From: Macrobrachium rosenbergii
Lineage: Eukaryota > Arthropoda > Malacostraca > Decapoda > Palaemonidae
Direction of reading: 5' to 3'
Length of the DNA stretch: 64,000 nucleotides
Assembly: GCF_040412425.1 (NCBI RefSeq)
Contig: NC_089766.1
Location: 20,917,556 to 20,981,555 of the forward strand
The translations under genes were made by a program, and so were the position numbers. The notes beneath the pieces are model-generated. The model was not told the DNA's origin. It saw only the letters and a list, made by a program, of their open reading frames with translations, and made no database searches. Numbering within the stretch: position 1 is the first letter of the stretch; each line of letters begins with the position of its first letter. Shown piece after piece: positions 1 through 14,815 of the stretch.

Positions 1-48
1 ATACAGGCAAGATTTATGATGAACATAAATTACCATTTCAAACACTGT

Positions 49-177
49 CATAATATGTGATGTTAGACTCACAGGCCTATAATTACTTGCCTGTAGTCTT
101 GATCCCCTATTTTCAAAAGTGGATCAAGACTACAGGCAAGTAATTATAGGCCTGTGAGTCTAACATCACATATTATG
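49..177. repeat. Perfect 57-bp inverted repeat at the 5' edge of a LINE
   Basis: Arms at 49-105 and 121-177 are exact reverse complements separated by a 15-nt loop (106-120). The right arm encodes a reverse-transcriptase block (NYRPVSLTS) belonging to the LINE that follows. The left arm is therefore an inverted copy of the element's own 5' end. Weaker similarity seems to continue outward beyond 49. Confidence 0.9.
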
Positions 178-1508
178 AAAGTGTATGAAGGATAATGAAG
201 AAAAATATAACGAAACATTTAATGAAAAATAGTTTATTTAATATAGGACAACATGGTTTTGTACCCAGAAAAGGCTCACAAACCCAACTGTTAGTCCACC
301 ATGAAAACATATATAAAAATATGATAAACGGAAAAGATACAGATGTGGTTTACCTAGACTTTTGAAAAGCTTTTGACAAGGTAGACCATAATATATTAGC
401 AAAAAAAAATTAGAAAACATAATATTGTGGACAAATTAGGAAGGTGGATAAAAGATTTTTGCAAAACAGAAAATAGACAGTGATTGCAAACGATGAGAAA
501 TCGGATGAAGTTAAGGTAATATCCGGTGTGTCATAAGGTACGGTGTTAGCTGCATTCCTGTTTGTTATTATGATTGCAGACATAGACAGTAATGTTAAGG
601 ACTCGATAGTGAGAAGTTTCGCCGATGACACAGGAATAAGTAGAGAAATTACTTGTGGTGAAGATAGGAACTCGCTACAAAGAGACCTAAACAAAATATA
701 TGAATGGGCAGAGGTAAATATGATGGTATTTAACTCTGATAAATTTGAATCAATAAATTATGGTGATAAAGAAGGAATGCTATATGGATATAAGGGACCT
801 AATAACGAGACAATCACAAATAAGGAAGTAGTTAAAGACCTTGGTGTGATGCTGAATAGGAATATGCTATGCAATGATCAAATAGCAATACTACTGGCAA
901 AGATGGGAATGTTGTTCCGGCACTTCAAAACAAGAAAAGCCGAACACACGATTATGCTTTATAAAACGTATGAACGTTGTCCACTTGAATATTGCAATAT
1001 GATATGGTACCCACACTACCAAAAGGATATTGCACAAATAGAGAGTGCACAAAGGTCCTTTACAACTAGAATAGAAGAAGTTAAGGACCTTGAATACTGG
1101 GAAAGACTACAATTCTTAAAGTTATATAGTCTCGAAAGGAGAAGAGAACGCTACATGATAATACAGGCATGAAAACAGGTAGAAGGAATTACCGAAAACA
1201 CCATGGAGCTAAAAATATCAGAAAGAGCAAGCATAGGTAGATTAATAGGGCCCAAAACTATACCAGGAAAACTAAGGAAAGCACACAGGACATTAATCCA
1301 CTACGCACCAGCATCGATAATGCAGAGCCTATTCAATGCGTTACCAGTTCATCTGAGGAACATATCAGGAGTGAGCGTAGATGTGTTTAAGAATAAGCTC
1401 GACAAATATCTGAGCTGCATCCCAGACCATCCAGGATTGGAAGATTCAAAATATACCGGAAGATGCATTAGCAATTCCCTGGTAGACATCAGAGGTGCAT
1501 CACACTGA
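139..1508 (+). pseudogene. Non-LTR retrotransposon (LINE) reverse transcriptase, 5'-truncated and decayed
   Basis: The reverse transcriptase of a LINE would copy element RNA into the chromosome by target-primed reverse transcription. In order, the sequence shows NYRPVSLTS (from 139), QHGFVPRKGSQTQLL (from 249), the YLDF-KAFDKVDH block (about 345-390), a GVSxGTVL block (about 525-550), the catalytic FADDT (618-632) and the C-terminal part with YWERLQFLKLYSLERRRERY (about 1097-1156). One main frame runs from about 249 to 1508 but is cut by TGA at 363-365, TAA at 534-536 and TGA at 1170-1172; the 5'-most block is in another frame. There is no endonuclease domain or ORF1, so the copy is 5'-truncated, as is usual for LINEs. 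The C-terminal pattern suggests a CR1/Jockey-type element; the exact clade is uncertain. It is not functional as read. Confidence 0.88.
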
Positions 1509-1568
1509 GGGACCTGGTGGGGGCAACCCCCACGAACTGTAAGTCAGTAAGTCAAGTCTCTCTCTATC
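1509..1568 (+). other. LINE 3' end / untranslated tail
   Basis: A short non-coding stretch directly after the LINE stop codon contains a repeated GTAAGTCA/TAAGTCAAG motif. Short 3' repeats of this sort are typical LINE tails. It runs into a Penelope-like fragment, so the LINE boundary lies within these 60 bases. Confidence 0.4.
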
Positions 1569-1660
1569 ACTAATATCAGATTTACCCTTAATAGCAAAGA
1601 AAATAACAAACTTCTCTCTCTAGATGTACTAGTTTCCAGGAATGAACACCAGAATTCAGT
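1569..1660 (+). pseudogene. Penelope-like element RT fragment (about 30 codons)
   Basis: One frame reads NIRFTLNSKENNKL followed by LDVLVSRNE. This is the block that follows YVDD in PLE reverse transcriptases; the copies at 5.8 kb (NIRFTLGKEE) and 42.3 kb (NIRFTIEHEDDNKLPFLDVLV) have the same motif. Only this scrap is present, between the LINE tail and ordinary sequence. It is too short to place in a family. Confidence 0.7.
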
Positions 1661-1966
1661 TAAGAAAAAATCAGGAGAAAGAATGCGAAGGTGGAACCAA
1701 CCGAACCCTGGTCAGTTACGGAAAGGCATTGATTTTATATTCAAGTATTTTCGACACAAGTCTTCGCCCTCTTTCTCTTTCGACTTTTATGGACTTCGAT
1801 GATAAGACGATGATCCAACGGCCTAAGGGAGTGAAGGACATCTAACGAAGAGACAAGAAACAGAGGAGATGGAGGGACGACCTTGACATCGCACAGATGT
1901 TGTGCCTTTCTTCCACACAGTTCTCTGGAGGTATCGAGAAAATCATTAGGCACAGGCAAGAAAAGG

Positions 1967-2023
<57 letters not shown>

Positions 2024-2989
2024 TCAATGAAAAGGGAGGAAACACAGAAGAGAAATCCTAAATCAGCATCTCTTTTCGCTGAATTGTAACTTATTTCGTT
2101 CCTTCGTTCCAAATGCATATATCATAACAATACTGAATTTTGGTGACCAGATATGAGAGAAGACAAAATCATTTTGTAAACAGAGTGAAGAGAGAAAACC
2201 GATGAAAGTGTACACTGTGAAATTGAAAAACAGAAGTACAATCAAGAAACTGGAAAAAGCAAAGTTCTGTAACAGAACCATGGCCAATCTTTTCCTAGGA
2301 CAGACATTTCCCGTCCATGGGGAATCCAGAACAGGTAACCCCGAGGATTAAGACCTCTACGGATCCTAAGGGGCAATTTTAATGCTGTGTTTCCGAGCCC
2401 TTCACGTTGTTGCAGTCCTGAGATTCCTGAAGACACGGGGCTCAGCCATACCTACTGCAGTGAGGCACTTCAGTGCTTTGTCTGTCACAGTTACTTTTTT
2501 TTTTTTTTTGTAAGGCTACATAGTATGAGGAGAGATAAGACGCAAAACCTTCATTTAATCTGTCACTTCAGGTTTTTTTGGAATTTTTTTTATTTTGGTT
2601 AAGGAAGGGTTTTTTATAACTCCATGTGAAAATAATAGTACGTTTCATCATGGATATCCTGTCAACAAAATCAAAAGTTCTTTAAATAAAATTTATTTCA
2701 CAAAATGCTATGGCAGTAATACACTTCCCTGACTGATCATGTGTTTGTAATTAAGATGCATCTTTGGAGAGAAATGAATTCTGTAATAAAAAAAAATGTT
2801 TTTGATAAACGGAAAAGAAATGATGAAATGTTTGCTCATAAGGACATTCTTCCTAATTAAAAAAAAAAAAAAAATAGCAAAGACAACTTTTAATAATCTT
2901 ATATCTTCTTTACGAAATCAAGATTAACGGAAATTCTTCCCGACAGAAAAATGTTTTGAGTTGACAGATGTCGGTCTTCTTTACTAAAA

Positions 2990-2995
<6 letters not shown>
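1661..2995. other. Unassigned stretch
   Basis: AT-rich sequence with several A and T homopolymers and one (GA)n array. I see no coding potential: the open frames are short or are translations of the GA array. Confidence 0.6.
1971..2021. repeat. (GA)n microsatellite
   Basis: Uninterrupted GA dinucleotides; no mobile-element motif is visible on either side. Confidence 0.97.

Positions 2996-3069
<74 letters not shown>
2996..3069. repeat. (CT)n microsatellite
   Basis: Uninterrupted CT dinucleotides, just upstream of duplicated block A. Confidence 0.97.
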
Positions 3070-3071
<2 letters not shown>

Positions 3072-3647
3072 CCCTTTGAGTATTAGACAAAAGTTCGATT
3101 AATAACTACACCAATCGCTGGGAAGACAGTCCCATTATATGACGAACTACAAGAGCTGAATGAAGCCTGTAAGACTCTGCACCGTCCCACATAATGTCAG
3201 GGAAGAATTCAGGAAGAGGAAAGACAAATGATCTGAAATCCTCTCCCGCTCAAAAAAAAAAAATATATATATATATTTATGGTGCCATTTCCAAGCGTAC
3301 GGGATACGCCTCCGCCATAAGCCATAACATATTATCTGTGGAGTGTATTTAAGGGAACGTCAGGGGAGGATATTACAGCAATAAAAGTGTCCTACAGGAC
3401 ATCCGGAGTCTCCTTCTAAATCATTTATGAGGCTGGCATAGAAAACAGGTTTTCTACTGAAAGGATATCGTTCCTTATAAGGTTTAGAGTTTTGGACGCG
3501 TTCTTTCGGCTGACACAAACAAAGAAGTTTCCTACTCCTTCCACTTTTTCATCGTCAGACTCAACCAAAATCATCATTCTCTGTAATTATGCAAAATGGA
3601 TTCCTAAAAAGGAGCCTTTCCATGTCTTGACAAAAAATAGCAAGTAA

Positions 3648-4045
3648 AACATGCGCCGAAGTTCCTCCGGCGAATTCGAGTTTTTTGTACAGCGTATAAT
3701 GCTGTACGAGCCGTGGCACATGAAACTTTCAACCACGGCCCGGTGGTGGCCTGTCCTATAACGTTGCTAGACACACGATCATGGCTAACTTTAACCTTAA
3801 ATAAAATAAAAAACCACTGAGGCTACAGGGCTGCAACTTGGTATGCTTGATGATTGGAAGGTGGATGATCAACATACCAATTTGCAGCCCTCTAGCCTCA
3901 GTGGTTTTTAAGATCTGAGGGCGGACAGAAAAAGTGCGGACAGAAAATGTGCGGGCGGAGAGACATAGCCATCTTAATAGTTTTCTTTTACAGAAAACTG
4001 AAAATGATAAAGTAAAATTAAAATGTCCAATACTCAAAAATATCA
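3648..4045 (+). repeat. Multi-hairpin interspersed repeat, about 400 bp
   Basis: At least four self-complementary units lie in a row: 3654-3672 (GCCG/CGGC), 3687-3707 (GTACAGC/GCTGTAC), 3710-3739 (GCCGTGG/CCACGGC) and a large hairpin with about 40-bp arms at 3809-3848 and 3869-3908. The paired block B lacks it at the corresponding point, which supports insertion. From memory it resembles a very common decapod genomic repeat with conserved hairpins; I cannot name its class. It has no coding capacity. Confidence 0.65.
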
Positions 4046-4056
4046 CACACACCAAC

Positions 4057-6979
<2,923 letters not shown>

Positions 6980-7465
6980 ATGGATGTTTACGGGTAGAGG
7001 GTCTCTTCTTCAGTCCAATGGCTAAAATGGTAACTACACTCAACATATTGCAGACATTGAACAATGCGGTTCACAATGACATATTTGCCGTCACCTTCGC
7101 GCACAGAACGTTGAAAGAAGAGTCGGCTAACCAGATGAGAAACTGGGAAGACTATTAGACTGTCTGGGAAACAGGGAGTTTTTTTAAGTCAATGCCGGGA
7201 TCCTAATTCAGAGGTGCTCTGAGGATCGGCTATTTAAGTTGAAAAACATTGACTTTGGATTCTGAGGTTAATGTAACAGAGGAGGCTGACAACTGGAAGA
7301 AGATGGGCTATGGAAAGTGAACCTTCCCCCATGAGTGAAGGGAAGAAGAGGTAAACTAATGAATGTCACTGATAAAGAGAGAAAAAGAAACTGCAGGAGA
7401 CAGATAATAGCTTGAAGACCACCCCTCAAAATGCAGATGGAAACAAAGCGTTACGCAGACAGCTG

Positions 7466-7661
7466 GCTAAGAACCAAATGGTTACCTAGCAACGGGACCT
7501 AGAGCTTATTGTGGAATCCGAACCATTATGACGAGAAATGAATTTCTATCACCAGAAATAAATTCCTCTAATTCTTCATTGGCCGGTCGGAGGGTCGAAC
7601 GCTGGCCAACAGCGTGCTAGCCGAGAACTCTACCCACCCCACCAATGAAGAACTACGAGTT
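7466..7661 (-). mobile_element. tRNA-derived SINE (copy 1)
   Basis: On the minus strand the element starts with a tRNA-like head. An A-box-like TGGGTAGAGTTCTCGG is followed about 30 nt later by a B box GTTCGACCC; then comes a body shared almost word for word with 10793-10945. Both contain AGAAATGAATTTCTATCACC and TTCCTCTAATTCTTCATTGG on the plus strand. Duplicated block B (about 55865) lacks this unit, so A carries an insertion. RNA polymerase III promoter boxes inside the head are what a SINE uses for transcription. Confidence 0.75.
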
Positions 7662-9800
7662 TACAGAAAAGCATATGAACGCCATGGGCTAGAAGTTTTC
7701 CTCTCAAACTCCCATACATTTCAAAAGACATCCTTAAATAAGCTAAACAGGCACAGTACAGAGCACTGATATACGACTCATACTTTGCTATAAATATTGC
7801 TGGTCAAAAAATCTATTAGATGGGTAACTGTATTGTGTAAAGATTATTGGTGTTTTTTTCAGTTCTCTTCATTTTTGTCCGCATCCAAGAGTCGAAATCG
7901 CCAGAGTCAGAAGACAAGTCTAAATCAAGACAGAACGGAATTCATCATAATTCAGGTGTCAGTTTCGCGACATGAGAGACCCCCAGATGATTGACAACCA
8001 ATGACGCTAAGTGCACAGGGCTCCTCCAATAGCAAATCGTTTCATCCTTGGACGATTTTCTCTCTATTTCATCTTTTAAATAGGTATTATGAATTACTCT
8101 GACTCTTGAAAAAATTTTCCCTTGAAATTTCACACGACTTTACAAAAACTTACTTTGCAATAATCTCAGTTTCTTTTGTGTTTCTTGTTCCCCAGTCGAA
8201 CAGGACTACGTTTTCCTTTGAATGAACAGACTCCCATTCCCAATCCAACTCTTGCAAACAGAGCCACGTTTACTGGCTATTGGGAAGACTGTCTGGAGCT
8301 GTTTGCCAATTTCAGTAAAGGGTCATTATGGGCTTCACCATCTCGACCATCTCTCTCTCCCTCTCTCTCTCTCCTTTGCTTTGCATGTCGCTTACATGTC
8401 TTTGATATAGCTTCTTGCATGTTCTGTAGGGAGATATTTATAGCCAGGTTGCTTGATCGGTCTTCATTCAAAATTTTTTTGTGCGTGATTATGCAGTATT
8501 GTAAGACCTCGGCTATACAAAAAATTTTGTGTTTTTTCTGTGTTTATAATACATGTCTGCATTTCCTTCATTTTCCGTATTTCTATATTCCCTCATTCAT
8601 TTTTGTTTGCATCCATGCTTTACTGAACGTTTACTAAAGCATCATTATCGATCACTAAAACAGTTGTTAATATCTCCGGAAACTGACTTGACTCCGACCC
8701 AAACTAAAAGACGGAATTGTTCCTGATCTCAACTCTGGAACCGAGAGGCAGTTCATGAACAGCCTACGAAGGGGCTAAGGTTTATTTCTATGCAAATCTG
8801 TTGTCTGTCTTTCTCAACAAGCTTTACGAAGAAGAGACGGAAACGGGCATGACTGCCAAATCATTTTCAGAGAATGCAAGGAAAGTGACTATTTAACGGA
8901 ATGGACTCAAGTAATGACAAACTCGCCTTTAAAAAAATAACCGATTTGAAAGAGATTTCCAAATTCAGGAAATGTAGGGGCAAACCGGTTGGGCCGTGAG
9001 TTCGTAACCCCCACATGGTGCCTTCAGATTTTTCCTCATTATCTAAAGCTTATTCTGCTCTCTTATTTGCGACTGATGCTCTATTTCTTTCCTTTTCAGA
9101 ACAATTGTTATTTATTCTCTTTATAATGATTTTCTTTCCCTGTTTTATAAACTGTCTGGCCTGTTTATAAAGTTTATTTTACCTATGCATTTCAAAAATA
9201 TAATTTATCTTTCACAGAAACTTACACTGATTCATTACTTTTTTGAACTTTTTTCTTCTGCTACTCTCCGTAGGCTCCTCAACATTGTCCGTTATCGGAA
9301 ACGGTAGATGTCCATCCGAAGGTGTTTCTGCAATTCTAGAATATAAGATTATTACCTTTCGCATCATTGAAGTTTCCCTGTAACGTCGTCTTTTGCAGTC
9401 CTCCCCACTCTCAAGTTATCTCTTTTTTTAATATTCTTCCTCTGCCAAAAGCTACTTTTGGTCTCGTCTCTTCCTCATTTTTTAGTGGTGGCGGCTTTGT
9501 AAACTTCAGCCTTAGTTGAATTCGCCTAATATGACCTTGGCACTTCATGTTCCCGTTGACACATAAAAAGAGGTGTTAGATTCGCTGTTGGTATGTAGCC
9601 TATACAAACTAAGCGTTCTGTCAAATAATTAACCAATCAATCATTTCCTGCCGCCGCCCGGGAAAGCTGAAGGCTTAGATGGATCTTGCCGTATAAATCT
9701 GGCTTGGTCAGTTCCTTCAGACAAATAACAAAAGTCATCCTGTAATACAGTGAGTCAGTGTGAAATTAACTTAGTGTTAGATATTTGTCTGAAGATTCTA
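7662..9800. other. Non-coding part of block A
   Basis: Collinear with 55880-57908 but diverged. Contains a short CT-rich patch (8348-8371) where block B has a long (CT)n array (56558-56627). The open frame at 8176-8637 has no recognisable domain. I see no gene. Confidence 0.6.
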
Positions 9801-9806
9801 CCTAAG

Positions 9807-9926
<120 letters not shown>

Positions 9927-9954
9927 CATGTATGTGTGTGTATGTATATATATA

Positions 9955-10190
9955 CAAGATAAGTTAAAAAATATCCGCACTTTATTCACAAAAAATACTC
10001 GTATTCAGATGCAACAATCTTAACGCTAATCTTCAAAGTCGTCCCCTTGAGGTGACACAGACTTCTCCCAACGGTTCTGCCACTGTCGGAAGCAGCGCTG
10101 GAACGCCCCTTTTGAGATGGCGCACAGCTGGTCCGTCGCATTCTGCATGATGTCTTCTCGTTTTTTTTTTCAACACACCTCGAGTATGTG
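9955..10190 (-). pseudogene. Mariner transposase 3' end fragment with one terminal end
   Basis: Minus-strand reading ending at a TAG (plus 10026-10028) gives AFQRCFRQWQNRWEKSV followed by a DDFED end. This is the typical last segment of mariner-family transposases (pattern WxxRWEKCVxxxGDYFE). A short 3' untranslated part follows and the element appears to end at TA, position 9953-9955, inside TA/TG repeats. Mariners insert at TA. The catalytic D,D34D region is missing, so only the last 45 or so codons survive. The other boundary is a T-run and TG repeat near 10165-10190. Confidence 0.78.
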
Positions 10191-10225
10191 TGTGTGTATA
10201 TATGTGTGTGTGTGTGTGTGTGTGT
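10187..10225. repeat. (TG)n microsatellite
   Basis: TG repeats with a short TATA interruption; right flank of the mariner fragment. Confidence 0.9.
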
Positions 10226-10704
10226 TTTTACGTGAATGTATACGTACATATTCCTAAAAGCTCACACACTCATTCCCTTGGCTTCCGGGCCTCATTGTGA
10301 CTTCTTGTGTACACGGTATATTTTGTTTCTCTGATAGTCATCTGCTTCATATTAATACTTCTTATATTCACCCACAAGAATCTATTTCTGTTGTATAAGT
10401 AACAGGTGAACGATAATGTTTTTCCCGTATAAGACATCTTTATCTTTCCCAAGTGACAATGACAATGAAAATGTTTATTTAAGATTTCCCTTTCAGCCGG
10501 GATTCCTAGATTGTCTGCCTGACGTTACACTTATTTAACCATAATGTTCATGTGAGATGTGTTGGGAACGACTCATACTTACTTGTCGGGTCAGCCTGAT
10601 TTTACTCCTTTCTCTTTTATCTCGAAGCAAATTTGGTCAATTGTACTTTCGGCTTTCCACTGATTTGAACTATGTACTTTTTTTTTATTTTCTTAATATT
10701 TGTA

Positions 10705-10945
10705 AAGTATATCTTAGTTTAACCAGACCACTGAGCTGATTAACAGCTCTCCTAGGGCTGGCCCGAAGGATTAGATTTATTTTACATGGCTAAGAATCAA
10801 CTGGTTACCTAGCAACGGGACCTACAGCTTATTGTCTAATCCGAACGACATTATGGCGAGAAATGAATTTCTATCACCAGAAATAAATTCCTCTAATTCT
10901 TCATTGGCTGGCCGGAGAGTCGAACGCTGGCCTAACAGCGTGCTA
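10705..10945 (-). mobile_element. tRNA-derived SINE (copy 2)
   Basis: Same family as 7466-7661. On the minus strand the head has TAGCACGCTGTTAGGCC and B box GTTCGACTC, then the shared body, then a tail containing AATCAGCTCAGTGGTCTGG. This copy extends further 3' than the first and lacks the beginning of the head. The terminal AGCTCAGTGGTCTGG is itself tRNA A-box-like, which hints at a dimeric or 3'-tRNA-like structure. Confidence 0.72.
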
Positions 10946-11084
10946 AGTTATATATTTATTCGTTTCTTTATCTATTCATTCCTGATGACTATGGATACCA
11001 GACGGTACGGTTTCAACCTCAATCTAGAAAGTCGATGATTAGTATGAAATAGACGTCCTTTCATTTAATAAGTTATTTTCAATG

Positions 11085-11086
<2 letters not shown>

Positions 11087-11169
<83 letters not shown>
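11087..11169. repeat. (CT)n microsatellite
   Basis: About 80 bp of CT immediately before a short perfect palindrome. Confidence 0.97.
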
Positions 11170-11172
<3 letters not shown>

Positions 11173-11187
11173 GGGTAGGCTATATTT

Positions 11188-11222
11188 AATAAAAAGTATT
11201 GGCTGAGCCAATACTTTTTATT
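11188..11222. repeat. Perfect 35-bp palindrome (17-bp arms)
   Basis: Arms 11188-11204 and 11206-11222 pair exactly around one G. The core TTGGCTGAGCCAA recurs at 53186-53209 in diverged form, again next to a dinucleotide array. Likely a tiny MITE or foldback unit. Confidence 0.85.
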
Positions 11223-11374
11223 GAATCAAGGTCACAGAGATTTTGCTTCCTGGAATATTTAAACCAATTTTTTTTTATTCCTGATGGAATCAATTCCCGT
11301 GTCCTTGGGAATACTCTCGCTTTGCTCATAATTGAATTTCCCGTCCATCATTTGGTCGCAGCCTTCCGGATTTT

Positions 11375-11378
<4 letters not shown>

Positions 11379-11443
<65 letters not shown>
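11379..11443. repeat. (GA)n microsatellite
   Basis: Pure GA, about 155 bp after the palindrome. Confidence 0.97.
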
Positions 11444-11445
<2 letters not shown>

Positions 11446-12180
11446 CTCGCAACGAACGAATATCAGTGTGAAACAGACTGCAACTATCTAATAGTCATTA
11501 GCAACATCAAGGGTATCATAGTAATGTGAAATATTTACTTTATACATCCACAGTTAATCCTCTTATTCCTCGTCGCCAACTGCATGAAAATGAAGGAAGA
11601 GCAAATAAGCGGAGGAGGGAAGCAGGAGGAGCCGGAATTCTGGTCCGAATTGCCTTCCGATTCGCTCGTTTCACTTCACTTGCCAGTTAGTTCCTGGTAG
11701 TTACAGCGAGGGTCCCACTTCTCTTAGCAGTTTGTGACTGTTAGATGAGAGAGAAGTTTGAGTCAAACCATCTCTCTCTTCTGCAGACATTTCAACTCGA
11801 AGTAAGAAAATAGAAGAGGAAAACCGATTTCTAGCCGCCCTTTTGTTTAGGTGACGTAAATGATATTCGCGTTACTGCAGAAAAATCAGTGCTAAAACGA
11901 GACTTCAGAAATGAATGCAAAACTTGTATTCCTTTATGATGCTCAAGTTTCTGATGTTGAGCGTTTGATATTTCCCATATCTGTGATTCAGAAAATCAAG
12001 TCCTATAAAATGCTGGGTCTCCAGTCATGGACTATCTTCATACACAGTTTAAGGATATATTTTCATCAAGCAGCCTAGAGTTAATGGATTCTCTGAGTAT
12101 TCTCGAGAAGGAAAACCTGTTTTGGTTCAGAATCTCTGTTCCTGATGACCTGCTTAAGGAAGCTATGGGTCATTGCAAGG
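11444..12180. other. Unassigned stretch
   Basis: No repeat family or coding region recognised. Base composition resembles the other single-copy-looking stretches of the window. Confidence 0.5.
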
Positions 12181-12206
12181 CTATCTGTCTATCTGTCTAT
12201 CTATAA
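12181..12206. repeat. (TCTG/TCTA)n tetranucleotide tract
   Basis: Short CTATCTGT repeats directly before a G-rich minisatellite. Confidence 0.85.
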
Positions 12207-12229
12207 TAATAAAATCTGAGTGGATTTTT

Positions 12230-12455
12230 CTTGTTTGTCCGCCCCGGATTGGGGCGGGGTAAGTAGGGGATTGGGAGGGTAGGGGAGACATGACATATCC
12301 ACCCTCCTCCTGAAAACCTGTTTGTCCGCCCAAGGTTGGGGCAGTGTAGGTAGGGGATCAGGAAAATAGGGGAGACATGAAACATCCCCCTACTCCTGCA
12401 AACCTGTTTGTCCAGACCGGTTGCGTGGTTAGGTAGAGGAGGGCAGGGGAGACAT
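12230..12455. repeat. G-rich minisatellite, about 2.5 copies of a unit near 85-90 bp
   Basis: Units begin with TGTTTGTCC (near 12232, 12319 and 12404), continue with a G-rich segment (GGGGCGGGGTAAGTAGGGGA in the first) and contain GGGGAGACATGA. The third unit is partial and diverged. Confidence 0.8.
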
Positions 12456-13097
12456 GAGGGGCAGCGCTGGGTTCCAGCACAGCATAGCGCGCGCCATCAA
12501 GCTCGTCAAGGAATAACTGGTTGCTTATGAGAGGCAGTCATTACCTCTTCGCCTTTTACACAGTGAAATCAACTTCTCAATGCAGGACATGACTTTCTAC
12601 CTGTCTGTCTTTGTCAGCAATTATCCCCGTCACTCCTTTTATCACTGTTTCATTCTTGCTCCCTTTTCATTAATATTTTCTTGCTCTCTCCTTCATCTAT
12701 TTCTCCTCGTTCTAGTTGTTTGCCGATTACAGGTTCCAAAGCACATACTCCGCTTCCTAAGAATACTTCACACAAATTGCTCGCTTTGGACACAAGATCT
12801 TTCAGGTAATAAGAGAGCTACTTCAGATGTTGAAAGGAGGCTGAGTAGAGCAGCTGAAGAATTCTAAGGTCTGCATTAGTCAGGAAACATATTTCGGAGT
12901 GAAATAAAGAGGTGATTCCATCTTTCGGGTTCTGGACTAAAATGAAAAGTTTGACATTTCTGTTCCCTGGTTCTCATCAGATATATTGCTAGTACTTTGT
13001 TTCATTTTAGATTATTTTCTGCAAGACATTTGTTGACCGAATTCTGTACGTAAGTACTTTTTTTTCTAAATGTCCAAGTATTTTCATCTCTGCCTGC

Positions 13098-13130
<33 letters not shown>

Positions 13131-14231
13131 ACATACACACTGATACTTACGACGACTAGCTAATTTGTGGGTTTCCTCCCAAGATGGCTGTGTGTGTGAG
13201 GAAGTTTTTTGCGCCTCAGGTAAGCAGACTCTTACTACTTCCAATTTTATTAGAATTACGTATTTGTAATACATAGGCCTCGTGAGCTTTTTAACCTACC
13301 ATAACACTTTAACCCCTCTCCTCTTCTACAAAGAGAAAAATAAAATCTTGGAGGTTTATAAATCCCTTTCTGCGCCCCTTAATAGAAAATGACTACATAT
13401 TTGCAAAAGGAGAGTACTCATTAAAAGCTAAGATGGGTTAACTTCCTGGAAGTTGTTTATATATTTTGTTGTTTACTCAGCAATAAAGATGAGCTATTAG
13501 AAGGTCAATAAAATCTGGTGACTTCAAGTTTGAAATTGTGTTTCTTGTTACTTAGTTTCTTCCTAGAACTGTGCTTCTTATTGAATGTTTTCATTGGCTG
13601 ACAGATCCCGGAGGAATCACCAAAGATATGATGCAGTGTCTCTTGTGTGTGCAATTGATTAGCATGGAGGACGACTTTCAGGCGATCATCATCTCTCCTA
13701 TACATCGAAATCTCAGTCAGATCTTAAGGCAGAACTTAAGGTTCTATGTACAATAGAAGATAAAAGTACGTGTTTATGATGCCCTGTTGAATCAAATACC
13801 CGTGAAATGGTTATGCCAGTCTCATTGTCGGATAAGCAGATTCTCAGAGCTTTGCGCATACATGAGATGGATTAGGGCCTCTTTAGTTTCGTTCACTTAT
13901 ATAATGATTTGAAAGTAAAACTTCCCCTTGTACCTCATCTTAAGAGCGAGGATCATATAGTGTTAGAGCAATGAAGTTTGTCTTTACGAAAAACGTATTT
14001 CAGCAAATGTCTATAAATCTAGAGCTTTGAACATTCACAGCTTCAGCTTGACATAAAACTTTCTGGCCTGATAGCAGAACACTCGGATTCCCCAAATGGG
14101 TTCGAACGCTTTCAGCAATAAATCCACAAAATGGACTGGACATTAAATTTTCAACACCTCCAGAGAACTGTTTGCGAAACGATATTTCCCTATAGTTATT
14201 GCAACTTGCACTTATGTTGCCTTTTGCAAAA

Positions 14232-14234
<3 letters not shown>
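12456..14234. other. Unassigned stretch
   Basis: Holds a (TCTG)n tract at 13089-13130. No recognisable coding region; the open frames are short and without family motifs. Confidence 0.5.
13089..13130. repeat. (TCTG)n tetranucleotide microsatellite
   Basis: Tandem CTGT units preceded by GCCT units. Confidence 0.9.
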
Positions 14235-14304
<70 letters not shown>

Positions 14305-14305
14305 C
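14235..14305. repeat. (CT)n microsatellite
   Basis: About 70 bp of CT with ordinary flanks. Confidence 0.97.
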
Positions 14306-14815
14306 AGCTATATTAACCCCATTTCTTAAGTTCAAAGCATGCTACCCTCCTAATCATAACATCATCTGAATAATTAATGAGGGGAATAATTGAAAGGGAG
14401 ACGTGCCATTAACCTCATCAGCAGAGGAGACGCAGAATAATGACGCCTATTGAAGTCAGAACGTGTTTTTATTTTGTTAAATGAAACAGATTTTTACTGG
14501 TGTTTAACTTTCTTTCCTTCGTATGTCGAAGGAGGTGGCTTTGCTTGTAGGAAAGGTTTATTCGGAAATTTTGGGAAAAAGGATTTGTGAAAGTAATGCC
14601 CTTGTTGATTCAGTTCAAGGTCTGTGTTCTTCGCCTTATCATTCACTCACAGAAATGCGGAGACTCAGAACTTATCACTTTTTTTTCTGTTTATATCCAT
14701 TCATTCATGAACTTAGTAGAATTTCACTTTATACAGAGCGTTCCAAATAAAGCAATTGTTGGTGATGTTAATGCATCTAGAGATTCTAGACTAATTCCCA
14801 AGGGGGTATAGTATA

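Noticed and set aside
1842..2118. Frames with RERERE or SLSLSL runs (1.9, 3.0, 11.3, 14.1, 16.0, 25.8, 29.4, 48.5, 50.7, 51.6-53.9, 56.5, 61.7 kb)
   Set aside because: Translated GA/CT microsatellites with short unrelated ends; no domain or conserved flank.
8176..8637. 153-codon open frame as a host gene
   Set aside because: No recognisable domain, passes through a CT-rich patch, and the counterpart in block B (56.4-56.8 kb) is not open in the same way.
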